Positions 16,828 to 26,055 are shown, numbered from the stretch's first letter. The stretch is DNA of 64,000 nucleotides from an uncultured bacterium (GCA_905215965.1 CAJMSD010000007.1:84307-148306); one strand, 5' to 3'. The notes: generated from the sequence alone by a model not told the origin. A program made the numbers and translations.

Positions 16828-19038
16828 TTACCAGCTCTGCTCGGAAATGAGGATAGAAACACGGTTCTGGATAAGCTCCGCGGCTTGCTCGGCAGTATGC
16901 TCTCCGTTGAAGAAATACGCCGCTTCCTCCTGTATAATGTTGAAAACATCATAATCATAGGCGCTGACTTTATCTATGCTATTTATGTAATCGGTAAATT
17001 TTTTGTCATCGTAATCATTGTATTTTACAAAGACAGAACAGCCTTCTCCCGCAGCTCCGGTCTCCATGTTTGCGACTTCTTTCTGAGCGGCATCACTGAA
17101 AAAGGTCTTTACAAATTCCCAAGCCGCTTCCTTATGCTGCGAAGCTTCCATAATTCCGAAGCTCGTTCCAAATCTAAAGCTGCCGCCTTTTCCGTCTGCC
17201 GAAGGATAACCGACAAGCGTGAAATCATCGCCCCCGAAGCTTTCCTTTAGCGCAAGATAATCGGAAAAAGTTCTGCAGTCGCTGTTCAAAAGAGCCTTAT
17301 CTTCCTTGCAAGCAGTTTTTTCCTCTGCTTCCCAGTTGGGATCGTCATAATCCATATCAATAAATGGTCCGTCCTTCGCCATATTAAGCATTGCGATAAA
17401 TTCAGGCGAATTAAAGCTGCACGTTCTGTTTTCATAATCTATATAGCTTGCGGAAGTATGAAAGAGATAATTCCACATAACGCTGTCAGGATCGCGCGAG
17501 ATAAAATCGATCGCCATTCCGTCGGGCATATTGCGAACCGCTTCAAGCATCTGATCTCCCGTCCAGTTCTCTCCCGTGCCGCATATCCACTTATCCTTAG
17601 CTGCCAGCGTACAAAGACTGAAGCTTTGCGGAAGTATTGAAAGCTTTCCGTCATATTCGTTCAGCTTCAGAACATTGGGCAGAAAATCTTCACGGGAGAT
17701 ATCCGTATCATTGTCGATAAATTCATACATATCCGTAAAAGCTCCCATTGCGGCGACATTTTGAAGGATAGTAAAATCAAAGGCATAAACCAGATCGGGA
17801 AAATCTCCTGCAAGCAACGCCATTCCGAACGCCTGTCCCTGACCTTCCTTGCCGTCCAGGTCTGCTCCGTAACGCTCTATGTAATCGTCAACGACCTCTA
17901 TCATATATTTACCGTCATTATCAAAATTAAACTGATTTACACACTCCTGAAGCTCCTTGGAGAAACCGCCGAGAGCTGCCATTTTTATGATCTCCATTTC
18001 GCCAAGCTCTTCCTCTGTGCGTACAACGGCTCTTTTGAGCTTGCCGTCGGCGGCGACAATAAATCCTTCACCGTACGGAATAAACATCCTTGCATCGGTA
18101 ATTCCCGTATTCGTCCAGTCGAGCAGCTTCAAAAGCGTGCCGTCCTTAAATCCGTAAATACCGTCTCCTTTGCTCAGATATGCCGTATAGTCTCCGCTTC
18201 CCGGCACGATATTTTCTATATAACCGCTGTCGCCTACTGCAATTCCGTCCGAAAACTTAAAGCTTTCCGCATCGGCAGTATAAATTACAGCATTGTAATC
18301 ATCGTCAAAAGCGGCACAGATAATATTTCCGCTGCTGTCAAATCCGCAGCTCATATACTGCTCAGAGGGCATTTCCTCGGACTTTATTACCGCACCGTCA
18401 CTGCCGATCTTAACAAGCTCGTTAGAAAAGCAGATATCAAAGCTGCCGTCGCTGCAAACATTGAATGCAGTCACGGCTCCGCCCGAACCGAGCAGACTTT
18501 CGTCCAAGCCTGTAATTTCGGCAGTAGAAACAAGCTTGCCGCTGCTGTCGTAGCAATCGAGAGAATAAGAATGAACAGCCGCTTCTTCGTACATAAGCCA
18601 GTCGGTATCGGGATCGTCATAGTCAGGCTCGGGAAGTCCCTCATACGTTGTGACAGTATTCAGCGTCCAGAGCTTATCGTCCTGCGCTGCCATTATCATA
18701 TAATTGTTTTTTCCTATGTCACGCAGGTCATAGGGGATATACTCGTCAAATGACGCGTTGGAGCGGTAAATATGAAAATTGCTTTCGCTGTCCGTTGCGG
18801 CGAGATAAGCTCCGCCGCTGAATTGCACCAGATCCGCAATATTGGTCATTCCGTCGGGAAGCGACAGCGCAGCCGTTTTAAACGATCCCTTTTCCGATTC
18901 CTTTTCCACAATGACAGATTCCTGATTTTCCTTTCCCGATGAGGAATTATTCTTTGCTGTACCGCTGCACGATATCATCGCCGAACAAACGGCAAAGACT
19001 GCTGCCATACAAGTATAATTACGAAGCTTTTTTTCCAC
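16828..19038 (-). CDS. Solute-binding lipoprotein with propeller-like N-terminal half
   Basis: 736 residues with a lipoprotein signal (lipobox AMISC near residue 24) and a Ser/Asn/Glu-rich linker. Residues 60-340 or so have repeated short beta segments (for example GSGGAVTAFNVCSDGSFDIC), suggesting a propeller-like sensor domain. From about 355 to the end the protein is a family-1 extracellular solute-binding protein (LAGDFPDLVYAFDFTILQNV; EAAWEFVKTFFSDAAQKEVA). It is the last gene of the minus-strand operon that begins with two sugar permeases, overlapping the preceding gene by 20 bp. The ligand is unknown; an oligosaccharide is likely. Confidence 0.8.
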   Translation of the reverse strand: MEKKLRNYTCMAAVFAVCSAMISCSGTAKNNSSSGKENQESVIVEKESEKGSFKTAALSLPDGMTNIADLVQFSGGAYLAATDSESNFHIYRSNASFDEYIPYDLRDIGKNNYMIMAAQDDKLWTLNTVTTYEGLPEPDYDDPDTDWLMYEEAAVHSYSLDCYDSSGKLVSTAEITGLDESLLGSGGAVTAFNVCSDGSFDICFSNELVKIGSDGAVIKSEEMPSEQYMSCGFDSSGNIICAAFDDDYNAVIYTADAESFKFSDGIAVGDSGYIENIVPGSGDYTAYLSKGDGIYGFKDGTLLKLLDWTNTGITDARMFIPYGEGFIVAADGKLKRAVVRTEEELGEMEIIKMAALGGFSKELQECVNQFNFDNDGKYMIEVVDDYIERYGADLDGKEGQGQAFGMALLAGDFPDLVYAFDFTILQNVAAMGAFTDMYEFIDNDTDISREDFLPNVLKLNEYDGKLSILPQSFSLCTLAAKDKWICGTGENWTGDQMLEAVRNMPDGMAIDFISRDPDSVMWNYLFHTSASYIDYENRTCSFNSPEFIAMLNMAKDGPFIDMDYDDPNWEAEEKTACKEDKALLNSDCRTFSDYLALKESFGGDDFTLVGYPSADGKGGSFRFGTSFGIMEASQHKEAAWEFVKTFFSDAAQKEVANMETGAAGEGCSVFVKYNDYDDKKFTDYINSIDKVSAYDYDVFNIIQEEAAYFFNGEHTAEQAAELIQNRVSILISEQSW

Positions 19039-20110
19039 TTTTGATCAATCCTTTCACTTTTGCGAAAAATTTTCCGAACGCGTCAATAACCGCGCCGATA
19101 ATTATTTTTTTGTTTTTTCTCAAAGCCCTGAAAGCTTTAAACATAAGCCATGCGGCTGTCAGCAAAGGCAATGCCGCGCAAACTGCCGCGCGCCTGTAGA
19201 TCATCGAGAGCTTATACTCCGTCAGGCGCGATGCGTTTTCCCAATACGGCATTACTACACTGCTGTCCATTACAGCAAGATCAGGGAGCTTTTTGATCGC
19301 CCTTAGCCGCTTTGCCGGAGAAAATCTTCCCGTATTCTGGATAACGATGCTACTCTCGTCAAGCGTAAGAAAATACTTCTTCATCGAACCGTACGCATAA
19401 TTTTCAACAGGATCCGGCATTATAAACTCATAACAGGTCACAGCCGAAAAACGCTGAGCTTCTTCACTTTCTCCGTCCGTCATAAGCGACGAAGCTCCGC
19501 TGTAGGAGATATATGCACGAGGCAATTCACCGCAGCACTTTTTCTCCGTGTCGGTTGACGGAGTGTCTATGACTCCCGAAATGTAAAACTGCACTCCGTT
19601 TATTTTTATATTCATGCCGGAAATATCGTCCGATCCGTAAAGCGACCACGCAAGGTCACGGTCAATGACAGCTCCGTCCTGCATAATATCGTCGCCGCTG
19701 AAATATGCGCCGTCTATCAGCCTGAAATCGCGCATCAGGAAGAAATCTCCTCCTACGGCGGTGATCTCAGCCTCTGAGCTTCCGTCTATGTCGCTGCTCA
19801 CGGTCGCCTGACCGAAGGGCGCGCTGTACGAGTCGGGGCAAAGCTTCTGTCCGTCCTTTGGAGCTATCGAAACCGCTTGAAGCGTATTCAGAAGCTGCAT
19901 TCTTGCAGTGCCTACAGAATCAACGGAAAACTCGGACTTTTCAGGCAAAAAGCAGCTTATCTGAGCATATCCGTCTCCCCAGCGTTCGGCTGCGTAATTA
20001 TAGCTCTGAGATCGGGCTGCCGCTCTTCCCGAAAGGAAAAAGATCACCGCTCCTGCTGCTGCCGCCGCATTTACAGCAATGATGGCAGCACGTTTTTTAT
20101 TAAGTTTCAT
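19019..20110 (-). CDS. MacB periplasmic-core-like membrane protein
   Basis: 363 residues: N-terminal helix (about 8-27), a large extracytoplasmic domain, and one C-terminal helix (about 303-322) with a basic tail. The extracytoplasmic part has MacB_PCD-like motifs: AEITAVGGDFFLMRDFRLID, then GAVIDRDLAWSLYG and INGVQFYISGVID, which in MacB/FtsX permeases bind a HlyD-type adaptor. It lacks the three C-terminal helices of a normal FtsX-type permease. It follows the adaptor gene by 9 bp, so the two probably form an envelope complex. Why this sits inside an importer operon is unclear. Confidence 0.65.
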   Translation of the reverse strand: MKLNKKRAAIIAVNAAAAAGAVIFFLSGRAAARSQSYNYAAERWGDGYAQISCFLPEKSEFSVDSVGTARMQLLNTLQAVSIAPKDGQKLCPDSYSAPFGQATVSSDIDGSSEAEITAVGGDFFLMRDFRLIDGAYFSGDDIMQDGAVIDRDLAWSLYGSDDISGMNIKINGVQFYISGVIDTPSTDTEKKCCGELPRAYISYSGASSLMTDGESEEAQRFSAVTCYEFIMPDPVENYAYGSMKKYFLTLDESSIVIQNTGRFSPAKRLRAIKKLPDLAVMDSSVVMPYWENASRLTEYKLSMIYRRAAVCAALPLLTAAWLMFKAFRALRKNKKIIIGAVIDAFGKFFAKVKGLIKSGKKAS

Positions 20111-20119
20111 GATATCACC

Positions 20120-21856
20120 TTAGTCCTTCATACGAACCTGATCTCCGGGCGAAACAGGCTTGCTGGACGCGGTTATCACATAATCTCCATAGTTTATTCC
20201 GCCTATGACTGCGCTTGCAGTTTCGTCCGAAGCAACAACTGTAACGTCAACTCTTTCGGCGTAATAACGATTTCCAAGGGGAGAGCTTTTTGACACGACA
20301 GTCAGCACAAATTTTCCGCCTGCGTCTTCAAAGACCGCGCTTTTTGGGACAATTGCGTTGTAATCGTCGCTTCCGCAGGGAATCGAAAGATCTATATATG
20401 TACCGGAATCCACATCGCCCGTAACATCGAAAACAAGAACTCTGTTTTTTGAATTTCCCGTAACGTCATTCTGAATATCGGAAAGGACTGCGGTAGCATC
20501 GCCGTTCCAGTTATTTACGACCTCGGCGGCAGTTCCTATGCTTACCTTATTTGCGGCTTCGCCGTCAACAGTGACCTTGACCGTAAAGCCTGCCGAATCA
20601 ATGTCTATAACGGCTGAGGGCGCGTCGGGAACGGTAATGTCTCCCGGCTTTACGTCAACGGAACGGACAACTCCGCTGTACTCCGACTTTATTTCGGTCA
20701 ATTCGCATTTTCCTTTGAGCTTATCCACCTTTTCCTGCTGTTTAGCGATCTCCGTTTTCTTTGCTTCAACGTCAAGATCTGCCAGCTTATCGGCATTATC
20801 GTTCTGCTGCTTTGCAATGTCAAGAGCTATAATGAGGTCTTCAAGGGCGCGCTGTTTTGCAGTAACTTCAAGCTCCATGTCGGCGACAGACACACCTCCC
20901 TCGGATATCTGCGATTCATATCCGCTGACTGCCGCGGTCAGCGATGTCACTGTTTCCGAAACGGAATTATATTTGCTTACAAGCTCGGCGCGAATCTCAG
21001 ATTTTTTATTGTCGTAGCTCTCTTTAGCGGTATTCATCAGCGCTTCCTTGGAATCCGCATCAGTCTTGACCGAAGTAATATCCGTTCCGTCCGACAGCGC
21101 CTGAGCATACAGCGCATACGCCGATTCATAGGTCTCAGCAGCTTTTGTATAATTGCCGTACAAAGCCGGAAGATCTCCTATATACTCGACCGGAGCAGAG
21201 CTGTAATCATCCGCATCTATAGCAGAAACGGTATTGGAAAGCTTTGTCTGATTATCCATAGCCGCCGAAAGCTGAGTTTTATTATCATTATACTGTGTTA
21301 AAGCCGCCTGTGCGCCCGCTTCTGCGGTAATTGCGGCATCTCTCTTTGCTATGGCAGTGTTAAGATCCTCGCGGGCATTCTTGATAGCCTGATTTTCAGC
21401 CGAATAATTTACCGGAGCCGTCAGAAGCAGCTTCTGATATTCAAGCTCCAGCGAATCAAGAGCTGTCTGCGCTTCGGCAAGCTCCGTGCTTTCAGCCGAT
21501 CCGACAACAAACAATATGTCGCCGGCTGTGATTTTCTGACCTGCCTTGATGTTTATCGACTCGACCGTGCGGTTGCCGTCGATCTTCACCTCATACGCCT
21601 GATTGGCTTCTACCATTCCGCTTCCGCGGACTCTTTCGGTAAGTCTGCCCGATGACGTGGATTCGGTCGTTATCTCGGCAAGCGACTTATTCATTATAGT
21701 GTTGGAAAAGAAAGTAAGTATCAGCATCAACGCAAGAAAAATAATAAGTATATTTTTTACGATCTCACGTCTTTTCTTGGGATCTTTCGTTTCTGCCGCG
21801 TCAGCCGCATTCAGGGCATCAATTGTTTCTTTTACCTTTTCATTTATCTCAGTCAT
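20120..21856 (-). CDS. HlyD/RND-type periplasmic adaptor protein
   Basis: 578 residues with a cytoplasmic N-terminus, one transmembrane helix (about 33-52; ILIIFLALMLILTFF), a lipoyl-like half (RVRGSGMVEANQAYEVKIDG), long coiled-coil hairpin segments (about 125-370), a second lipoyl half (EIKSEYSGVVRSVDVKPGD) and a C-terminal beta-barrel. This is the membrane-fusion-protein layout that links an ABC or RND pump to the outside; in Gram-positives it works with FtsX/MacB-type permeases. The downstream MacB-like gene is the evident partner. No pump ATPase is present nearby. Confidence 0.85.
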   Translation of the reverse strand: MTEINEKVKETIDALNAADAAETKDPKKRREIVKNILIIFLALMLILTFFSNTIMNKSLAEITTESTSSGRLTERVRGSGMVEANQAYEVKIDGNRTVESINIKAGQKITAGDILFVVGSAESTELAEAQTALDSLELEYQKLLLTAPVNYSAENQAIKNAREDLNTAIAKRDAAITAEAGAQAALTQYNDNKTQLSAAMDNQTKLSNTVSAIDADDYSSAPVEYIGDLPALYGNYTKAAETYESAYALYAQALSDGTDITSVKTDADSKEALMNTAKESYDNKKSEIRAELVSKYNSVSETVTSLTAAVSGYESQISEGGVSVADMELEVTAKQRALEDLIIALDIAKQQNDNADKLADLDVEAKKTEIAKQQEKVDKLKGKCELTEIKSEYSGVVRSVDVKPGDITVPDAPSAVIDIDSAGFTVKVTVDGEAANKVSIGTAAEVVNNWNGDATAVLSDIQNDVTGNSKNRVLVFDVTGDVDSGTYIDLSIPCGSDDYNAIVPKSAVFEDAGGKFVLTVVSKSSPLGNRYYAERVDVTVVASDETASAVIGGINYGDYVITASSKPVSPGDQVRMKD

Positions 21857-21889
21857 ATTTATTCACTCCTTAAAGAATCTCATAATAAA

Positions 21890-22783
21890 TCAGCCTTTTA
21901 TTCCGCCTGAATATGTAATTCCCTCAACGAGATAATCCTCGCCGTAAAGGAACATAAGAACAGTCGGTATCATATAAACTACTCCTACTGCAAATGCCAG
22001 ACCTATATCGCCCGTGTTTATCTGCGAGAGGAATACCGAAAGCGGCCGCATATCGGCGTCTTTCATAAGAACAAGCGGCTGTTCGACCATGTTCCAGTAA
22101 TCTATGAACACAAGCATCGTTACCGAAACAACAGGGCCTTTACAAAGCGGAAAACATATTTTCATGAGTATCTGGAACTCGTTTGCTCCGTCAAGCTTTG
22201 CCGCTTCAATGTAGGATATCGGTATGCGCTTCATCACCTTTGTCAGCAGAAAAACGCTGAACGGCGAGAATATTCCCGGAAGAATAACCGCCCACCTTGA
22301 ATTGAGCAGGCCGAATTTATCGGCTACAAGAAAATTCGGCACAAGCGTGACCTGATACGGCATTATCATAAGTATTATGTAGGAAAAGAAGATGATCCCC
22401 TTGATCTTTCCGGGATATCTTGCAAAGCCGTATGATGCAATCAGCGCCGTAAGCACCTGAAAAACGGTGATAGGCACGGTGAGAATAACCGAATTCCAGA
22501 ACTTGATAAGATATTCGGGATTTTTGAACAAAACCGATTTATACTGCTCTCCTGTGACCTTGTCGGGAATAAATTTCAGGTTCACATTTTCGGAAATAAA
22601 GACTTTTGAATCTTGAATCATATTGCTGAACATAGATCCGTAATTGGCAGAGATCTCGCTTGATGTCATAAACGAATTGGCAATCGTCAGCACTGTAGGC
22701 ATAAGGAACATTAAAGCTGTAAGAAACGCAAAACCGGTTATCAGTATTTTAAAAACACGATCTCTTTTTGATCTGCCTGCCAT
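21890..22783 (-). CDS. Carbohydrate ABC transporter permease (MalG-like)
   Basis: 297-residue CUT1 permease with six predicted helices and a clear EAA loop (IEAAKLDGANEFQILMKICF, about residues 194-213). Its start overlaps the last base of the MalF-like gene (ATGA), so the two are translationally coupled. It forms the inner-membrane channel with that partner for the solute delivered by the lipoprotein at 16828-19038. Confidence 0.92.
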   Translation of the reverse strand: MAGRSKRDRVFKILITGFAFLTALMFLMPTVLTIANSFMTSSEISANYGSMFSNMIQDSKVFISENVNLKFIPDKVTGEQYKSVLFKNPEYLIKFWNSVILTVPITVFQVLTALIASYGFARYPGKIKGIIFFSYIILMIMPYQVTLVPNFLVADKFGLLNSRWAVILPGIFSPFSVFLLTKVMKRIPISYIEAAKLDGANEFQILMKICFPLCKGPVVSVTMLVFIDYWNMVEQPLVLMKDADMRPLSVFLSQINTGDIGLAFAVGVVYMIPTVLMFLYGEDYLVEGITYSGGIKG

Positions 22784-23679
22784 TAGCTTTCCACATCCTC
22801 TCCGAACTTATTTTCCAATATCATCAGCACGGCAATGACAACAATCATTACCAATGAAAATACTACCGCGGCTGACGAAAGCTTCTGATAATCAAGGCTG
22901 TTGAAGGTGTTGTTCATAAAATGCTGAAGCATATACAGCTTATCGTAGGGATAATCGCCCGTCAGAAGATAAACCTCGCGGAAAATTTTGAAGGAATTAA
23001 TAAGCGACAAAATAAATACGAACAATATTGTGGGAGAAAGATAACGAAGCTTTATATGGAAAAATTGGTAAAGCTTTCCGGCTCCTTCAAGCGCCGCGAC
23101 TTCAAGAACGTCTCTCGGTATCGCACAAAGCGCCGACATGAACAATATCATGTTATAGCCGAGATTCTTCCACAGAAACATACATATTATAACTACCTGT
23201 CCGTATGAGGATTTCAGCCAGTCAACAGGCTGTCCGCCGCAAGCCTCGATGAACTGATTTATAGTTCCGTGATTATGAAAAAGCACCTGCCATACAAGCA
23301 CCACCGACGCTGTCGGAACCATAAGAGGACTTAGAAAAAACGTCCTGAATATGCTTTTTCCGGGTATATTGTTTTCAAGCATAACCGCCAGCAGAAGTGA
23401 CATTATTATCGCAAGCGGCACTGCGATCAAGGAAAACATCGCCGTGTTTTTCGACGCAGTAATAAAGGCGGTGTTTTTAAATAACGCCTTGAAGTTATCC
23501 AGAAAAACGAATTCATGCATAACGGGGTTATTTACAAGCGAATAGTAAATAACAATACAGAACGGTATAAGGAAAAAAATAAGTACGCCTGCAAATCCCG
23601 GAAGTATGCATAAATTGCTAAAAAGGCGCTCGCGCTTTCTTCCGCATAAGCCTTTTGATTTTTTGTTCATAAGCTTCAC
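22783..23679 (-). CDS. Carbohydrate ABC transporter permease (MalF-like)
   Basis: 298-residue CUT1 permease with six helices. The EAA loop is ALEGAGKLYQFFHIKLRYLS (about residues 195-214). It is the first gene of the five-gene operon 23679-16828 and has a normal ribosome binding site. As in the first importer operon, no ATPase gene is present, so a shared MsmK-like ATPase encoded elsewhere is inferred. Confidence 0.92.
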   Translation of the reverse strand: MKLMNKKSKGLCGRKRERLFSNLCILPGFAGVLIFFLIPFCIVIYYSLVNNPVMHEFVFLDNFKALFKNTAFITASKNTAMFSLIAVPLAIIMSLLLAVMLENNIPGKSIFRTFFLSPLMVPTASVVLVWQVLFHNHGTINQFIEACGGQPVDWLKSSYGQVVIICMFLWKNLGYNMILFMSALCAIPRDVLEVAALEGAGKLYQFFHIKLRYLSPTILFVFILSLINSFKIFREVYLLTGDYPYDKLYMLQHFMNNTFNSLDYQKLSSAAVVFSLVMIVVIAVLMILENKFGEDVES

Positions 23680-23852
23680 CTCTGTGATATATTAAATAAT
23701 TTCCGGGCATCAAATTTGTATCATTAAGAAGCCGGAATTATCCGTTTCTGTAAATAAGTGATTTTCAACGTCAAAAAAGACGAAGCAAAAATATATTTTT
23801 ATATTTTGACTTATTCGGAGCAAATTTTCACATTAAACTTCAAAAAATTATA

Positions 23853-23881
23853 TTTACATTGATATCACATCATGGTATAAT
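23853..23881 (+). promoter_or_regulatory. Sigma-A promoter of flavodoxin-fold gene
   Basis: TTTACA (23853-23858) and a perfect TATAAT (23876-23881) with a 17-bp spacer, 38 bp before the presumed translation start. Its presence shows the gene is still equipped for transcription. Confidence 0.75.
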
Positions 23882-23918
23882 TAAGTCAACACCATTATAA
23901 AAAAGGAGTGTAATTACC

Positions 23919-24470
23919 GTTAAAACGATTATTTTCAATGGATCACCGCGAAAAAACGGCGATACCGCTTTTCTTGTTCAAAAACTTGCCGAACAGCTTG
24001 ACGGTGAGTATAAAATTGTAAACGCCTATACGGAAAATATTTCTCCCTGCATCGACTGCCGAAAGTGCAGAGAGAATTACGGCTGCATTGTAGACGATAA
24101 AATGCAGGAGATCTATCGTTTTATCGAAACCTGCGATAATGTTGTCATCGCGTCGCCTATTTATTTTTCCGAACTTACCGGGAAAATGCTTGACGTATTC
24201 AGCCGTCTGCAAATGTATTTTTCGGCGAGATATTTTCTCCGTAAAACGCCCGAAATAAAAGAAAAAAAGGGCGCGGTTATTTTATCAGGAGGAGGAACAG
24301 GAGATCCGCAAAAGGCATACGAAACGGCTGTTCGCCTGCTGCACTGCATAAATACGGCGAAGATCCACCCCTTAATATGCAGCCATAACACGGATATCGT
24401 TCCTGTTTCCGAAGATAAGTCCGTAATAGCCGAAATTAAAAGTGCCGCCGATTTTTTGAACGCAAAATAA
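23919..24470 (+). CDS. NADPH-dependent FMN reductase / flavodoxin-fold protein, no canonical start codon
   Basis: The coding sequence starts like its family with KTIIFNGSPRKNGDTAF, the FMN-phosphate loop of NADPH-dependent FMN reductases, and continues with a Cys-rich segment (CIDCRKCRENYGCIVDD) and ASPIYFSELTGKM, giving a full 184-residue protein. The in-frame stop at 23898-23900 lies just upstream, and no ATG, GTG or TTG occurs before residue 62. The codon where the start should be is GTT (23919); ATT at 23913 is the other option. AAAGGAG is at 23902-23908. Either a rare start codon is used or the start was lost by point mutation. Function: probable flavin-dependent reduction of quinones or iron-sulfur-linked substrates. 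Confidence 0.75.
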   Translation, partial: VKTIIFNGSPRKNGDTAFLVQKLAEQLDGEYKIVNAYTENISPCIDCRKCRENYGCIVDDKMQEIYRFIETCDNVVIASPIYFSELTGKMLDVFSRLQMYFSARYFLRKTPEIKEKKGAVILSGGGTGDPQKAYETAVRLLHCINTAKIHPLICSHNTDIVPVSEDKSVIAEIKSAADFLNAK

Positions 24471-24510
24471 AAGCTCTCAAAGCTGTTGGACATTAATACA
24501 ATAAACATAA

Positions 24511-24548
24511 AAAACTGACTCCGCATGAACTGCAAAGTCAGTTTTTTT
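24511..24548 (+). terminator. Rho-independent terminator
   Basis: AAAACTGACT and AGTCAGTTTTTTT form a 10-bp stem with a T run, 40 bp after the reductase stop codon. Confidence 0.85.
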
Positions 24549-24630
24549 AGATTATAAAGCAGATGTTGATAAATTACTGCCGATAGATTTTTGTTAATTC
24601 TTTTCACATGTAATATATGAAATATCAAAT

Positions 24631-25374
24631 TTATTGTACTTTTTTTCTGATAATTATTTCAGCCGGTGGAATATCAACTTTAAATAAATTTCGCCTTAAC
24701 ACCTTAATTGTTTTATCATCATATATATAATCATCTATATATATTTCCGGATTAGCATATATCGCTCCGCTCTTCATATTAATACATCCAAATTCAGATG
24801 GATTATTTGGATTATTTGTTAATTTTACATTTGCAATATAATCATATGAAATAACATTAACAATTTTATCATTACAATATAAATACTCTTCCGATTTTAA
24901 ACGAAACCCATGTGATGGATATACCATATTTTCAAGTTCTGCCACAGAAAATTCAACTATTCTGCCATTGTCGTATCGTCCAATTCCTACGCTTTCCAAT
25001 CGATAAATTTCTTCTTGTTTTGAATATCCCAATAATATAGTCATATTGTTTTTATATACGAAAAATTCCATGAAACTCTTTTTACCGGTATAGATGCATG
25101 AAATCCTTTGATCTTTATTAAAACAAATAGTATAAGTATTTTGCCTTTTGTTTTGCCATGAAAACGACCAATCAAAAAAGCATAGGCAGGAATTAAGCGA
25201 CATGAAATCCGGTCTGATCGAATACGAAATATTATGTATACTTCTTTTCGAAGACATCTTCTTAGTATAATATATTTCAATGGAATTTTCTAATTTCGAA
25301 AAACAATTGTAATATTCTTTTATTAGAGTACGCATTAATTCGGTAATCTCAGTTATTTTCTCACAATTAAACAT
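24631..25374 (-). CDS. Hypothetical protein
   Basis: 247 residues, AT-richer than the surrounding genes, with no signal peptide or membrane helix. The N-terminal half is helical (ITELMRTLIKEYYNCFSKLE); the rest is beta-rich with many Tyr and Asp residues (YIDDYIYDDKTIKVL). I recognise no family. It has its own promoter at 25525-25553 and sits next to a short degenerate gene remnant and the prophage-disrupted regulator, suggesting an island of recent turnover. Confidence 0.6.
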   Translation of the reverse strand: MFNCEKITEITELMRTLIKEYYNCFSKLENSIEIYYTKKMSSKRSIHNISYSIRPDFMSLNSCLCFFDWSFSWQNKRQNTYTICFNKDQRISCIYTGKKSFMEFFVYKNNMTILLGYSKQEEIYRLESVGIGRYDNGRIVEFSVAELENMVYPSHGFRLKSEEYLYCNDKIVNVISYDYIANVKLTNNPNNPSEFGCINMKSGAIYANPEIYIDDYIYDDKTIKVLRRNLFKVDIPPAEIIIRKKVQ

Positions 25375-25389
25375 ATTTTTCTCTCCGTT

Positions 25390-25488
25390 CTAATTAGTAT
25401 GACGATCTTTTGTTTTTAAAGTATAGCCTTCCGGTAAATCGTAAGCATAGCTGTTTCTAAAATATTTTTCGTCGCAGACATATAGCTC
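25390..25488 (-). pseudogene. Degenerate gene remnant (C-terminal fragment)
   Basis: A 32-codon minus-strand frame without a start encodes a protein-like sequence (CDEKYFRNSYAYDLPEGY) ending at TAG 25390. A neighbouring frame just upstream reads ACIGAYKSY-like residues that would join after a 2-nt shift. It lies in the leader between promoter 25525-25553 and the gene at 25374 and looks like the tail of a decayed gene. Confidence 0.3.
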
Positions 25489-25524
25489 TTATAAGCCCCA
25501 ATACATACATTCGCTTATGTGAAC

Positions 25525-25553
25525 ATTTTACCATAAACATAAGGCAAATTCAA
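25525..25553 (-). promoter_or_regulatory. Promoter of hypothetical gene 24631-25374
   Basis: Minus-strand TTGAAT (25553-25548) and TAAAAT (25530-25525) with a 17-bp spacer. It would give a leader of about 145 nt. Confidence 0.5.
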
Positions 25554-25931
25554 GGGTAATTTTGTGATTCTTCTGTTGATAAGGTTTCTGCCGGTGAGAT
25601 TTTATCCGTCAGACTCACTTGGGTTTTGTACTTGATGTTAAGGTATTTATAAAATACTCATAAACGGCATAAAGCGTTTGCAATTGATATTAAAAGTTAC
25701 AACAGCGCTTGACTGCTGTAAATTCTCTGCTTTTAAACGTCTTAACCATTCCCGTCTATTACTTAAAAATTATCTGCCAGATGTATCTCCACATTTGATA
25801 TCCCTCCCCCCGTTTTCCATTTCGAGAGAGAGTATAAATCATTTTCTTCAATTCGTCTACAGATATCTGAAATACGGTCATAAATTTAGCACGAGCGGTA
25901 GTTCAAACATGATTTTATTGTAAAATCTTAC
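25554..25931. other. Intergenic region upstream of response regulator
   Basis: About 380 AT-rich bases with no convincing gene. A 40-codon minus-strand frame (25881-25759; MTVFQISVDELKKMIYTLS) has protein-like composition but no ribosome binding site and may be a remnant. An 81-codon plus-strand frame starting at 25678 has unlikely composition and no ribosome binding site. Confidence 0.4.
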
Positions 25932-25960
25932 TTGAAATCTAAACGGTTCTATGTTATAAT
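25932..25960 (+). promoter_or_regulatory. Promoter of the disrupted response regulator
   Basis: TTGAAA (25932-25937) and a perfect TATAAT (25955-25960) with a 17-bp spacer, 23 bp before ATG 25984. It now drives transcription into the prophage left end. Confidence 0.7.
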
Positions 25961-25983
25961 TAAATAAAAGCGGAGGTGAAATA

Positions 25984-26055
25984 ATGAAAATTGCCATATG
26001 CGACGATGAAATAATATTATATGAAGAATTACATACACTTTTTAACGAATATTCT
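25984..26055 (+). pseudogene. LytTR response regulator, 5' part (24 codons), split by prophage
   Basis: Codons 1-24 of a receiver domain (MKIAICDDEIILYEELHTLF) with the acidic pair D7-D8 and a good AGGTGAA ribosome binding site. The frame continues into prophage sequence without homology. The remaining codons are at 57888-58523. Removing the prophage and one copy of ATTCT joins codon 24 (TCT, Ser) to ACA (Thr25) in frame, giving a 235-residue AgrA/LytR-type regulator with phosphoacceptor D55. As it stands the acidic pocket is separated from D55 and the regulator should be inactive. Confidence 0.9.
26051..26055. repeat. Target-site duplication, left copy (ATTCT)
   Basis: ATTCT directly precedes the TGT prophage terminus and recurs at 57883-57887 directly after the ACA terminus. 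A 5-bp duplication is the signature of Mu-type transposition. Confidence 0.9.

Noticed and set aside
17761..18753. 330-codon plus-strand frame
   Set aside because: Antisense to the solute-binding lipoprotein; Ile/Tyr/His-rich composition typical of a shadow frame.
24161..24628. 155-codon minus-strand frame
   Set aside because: Antisense to the flavodoxin-fold gene and its terminator; the plus-strand product has clear family motifs.
25678..25923. 81-codon plus-strand frame upstream of the response regulator
   Set aside because: No ribosome binding site and Ser/Leu/Pro-rich composition without family resemblance.
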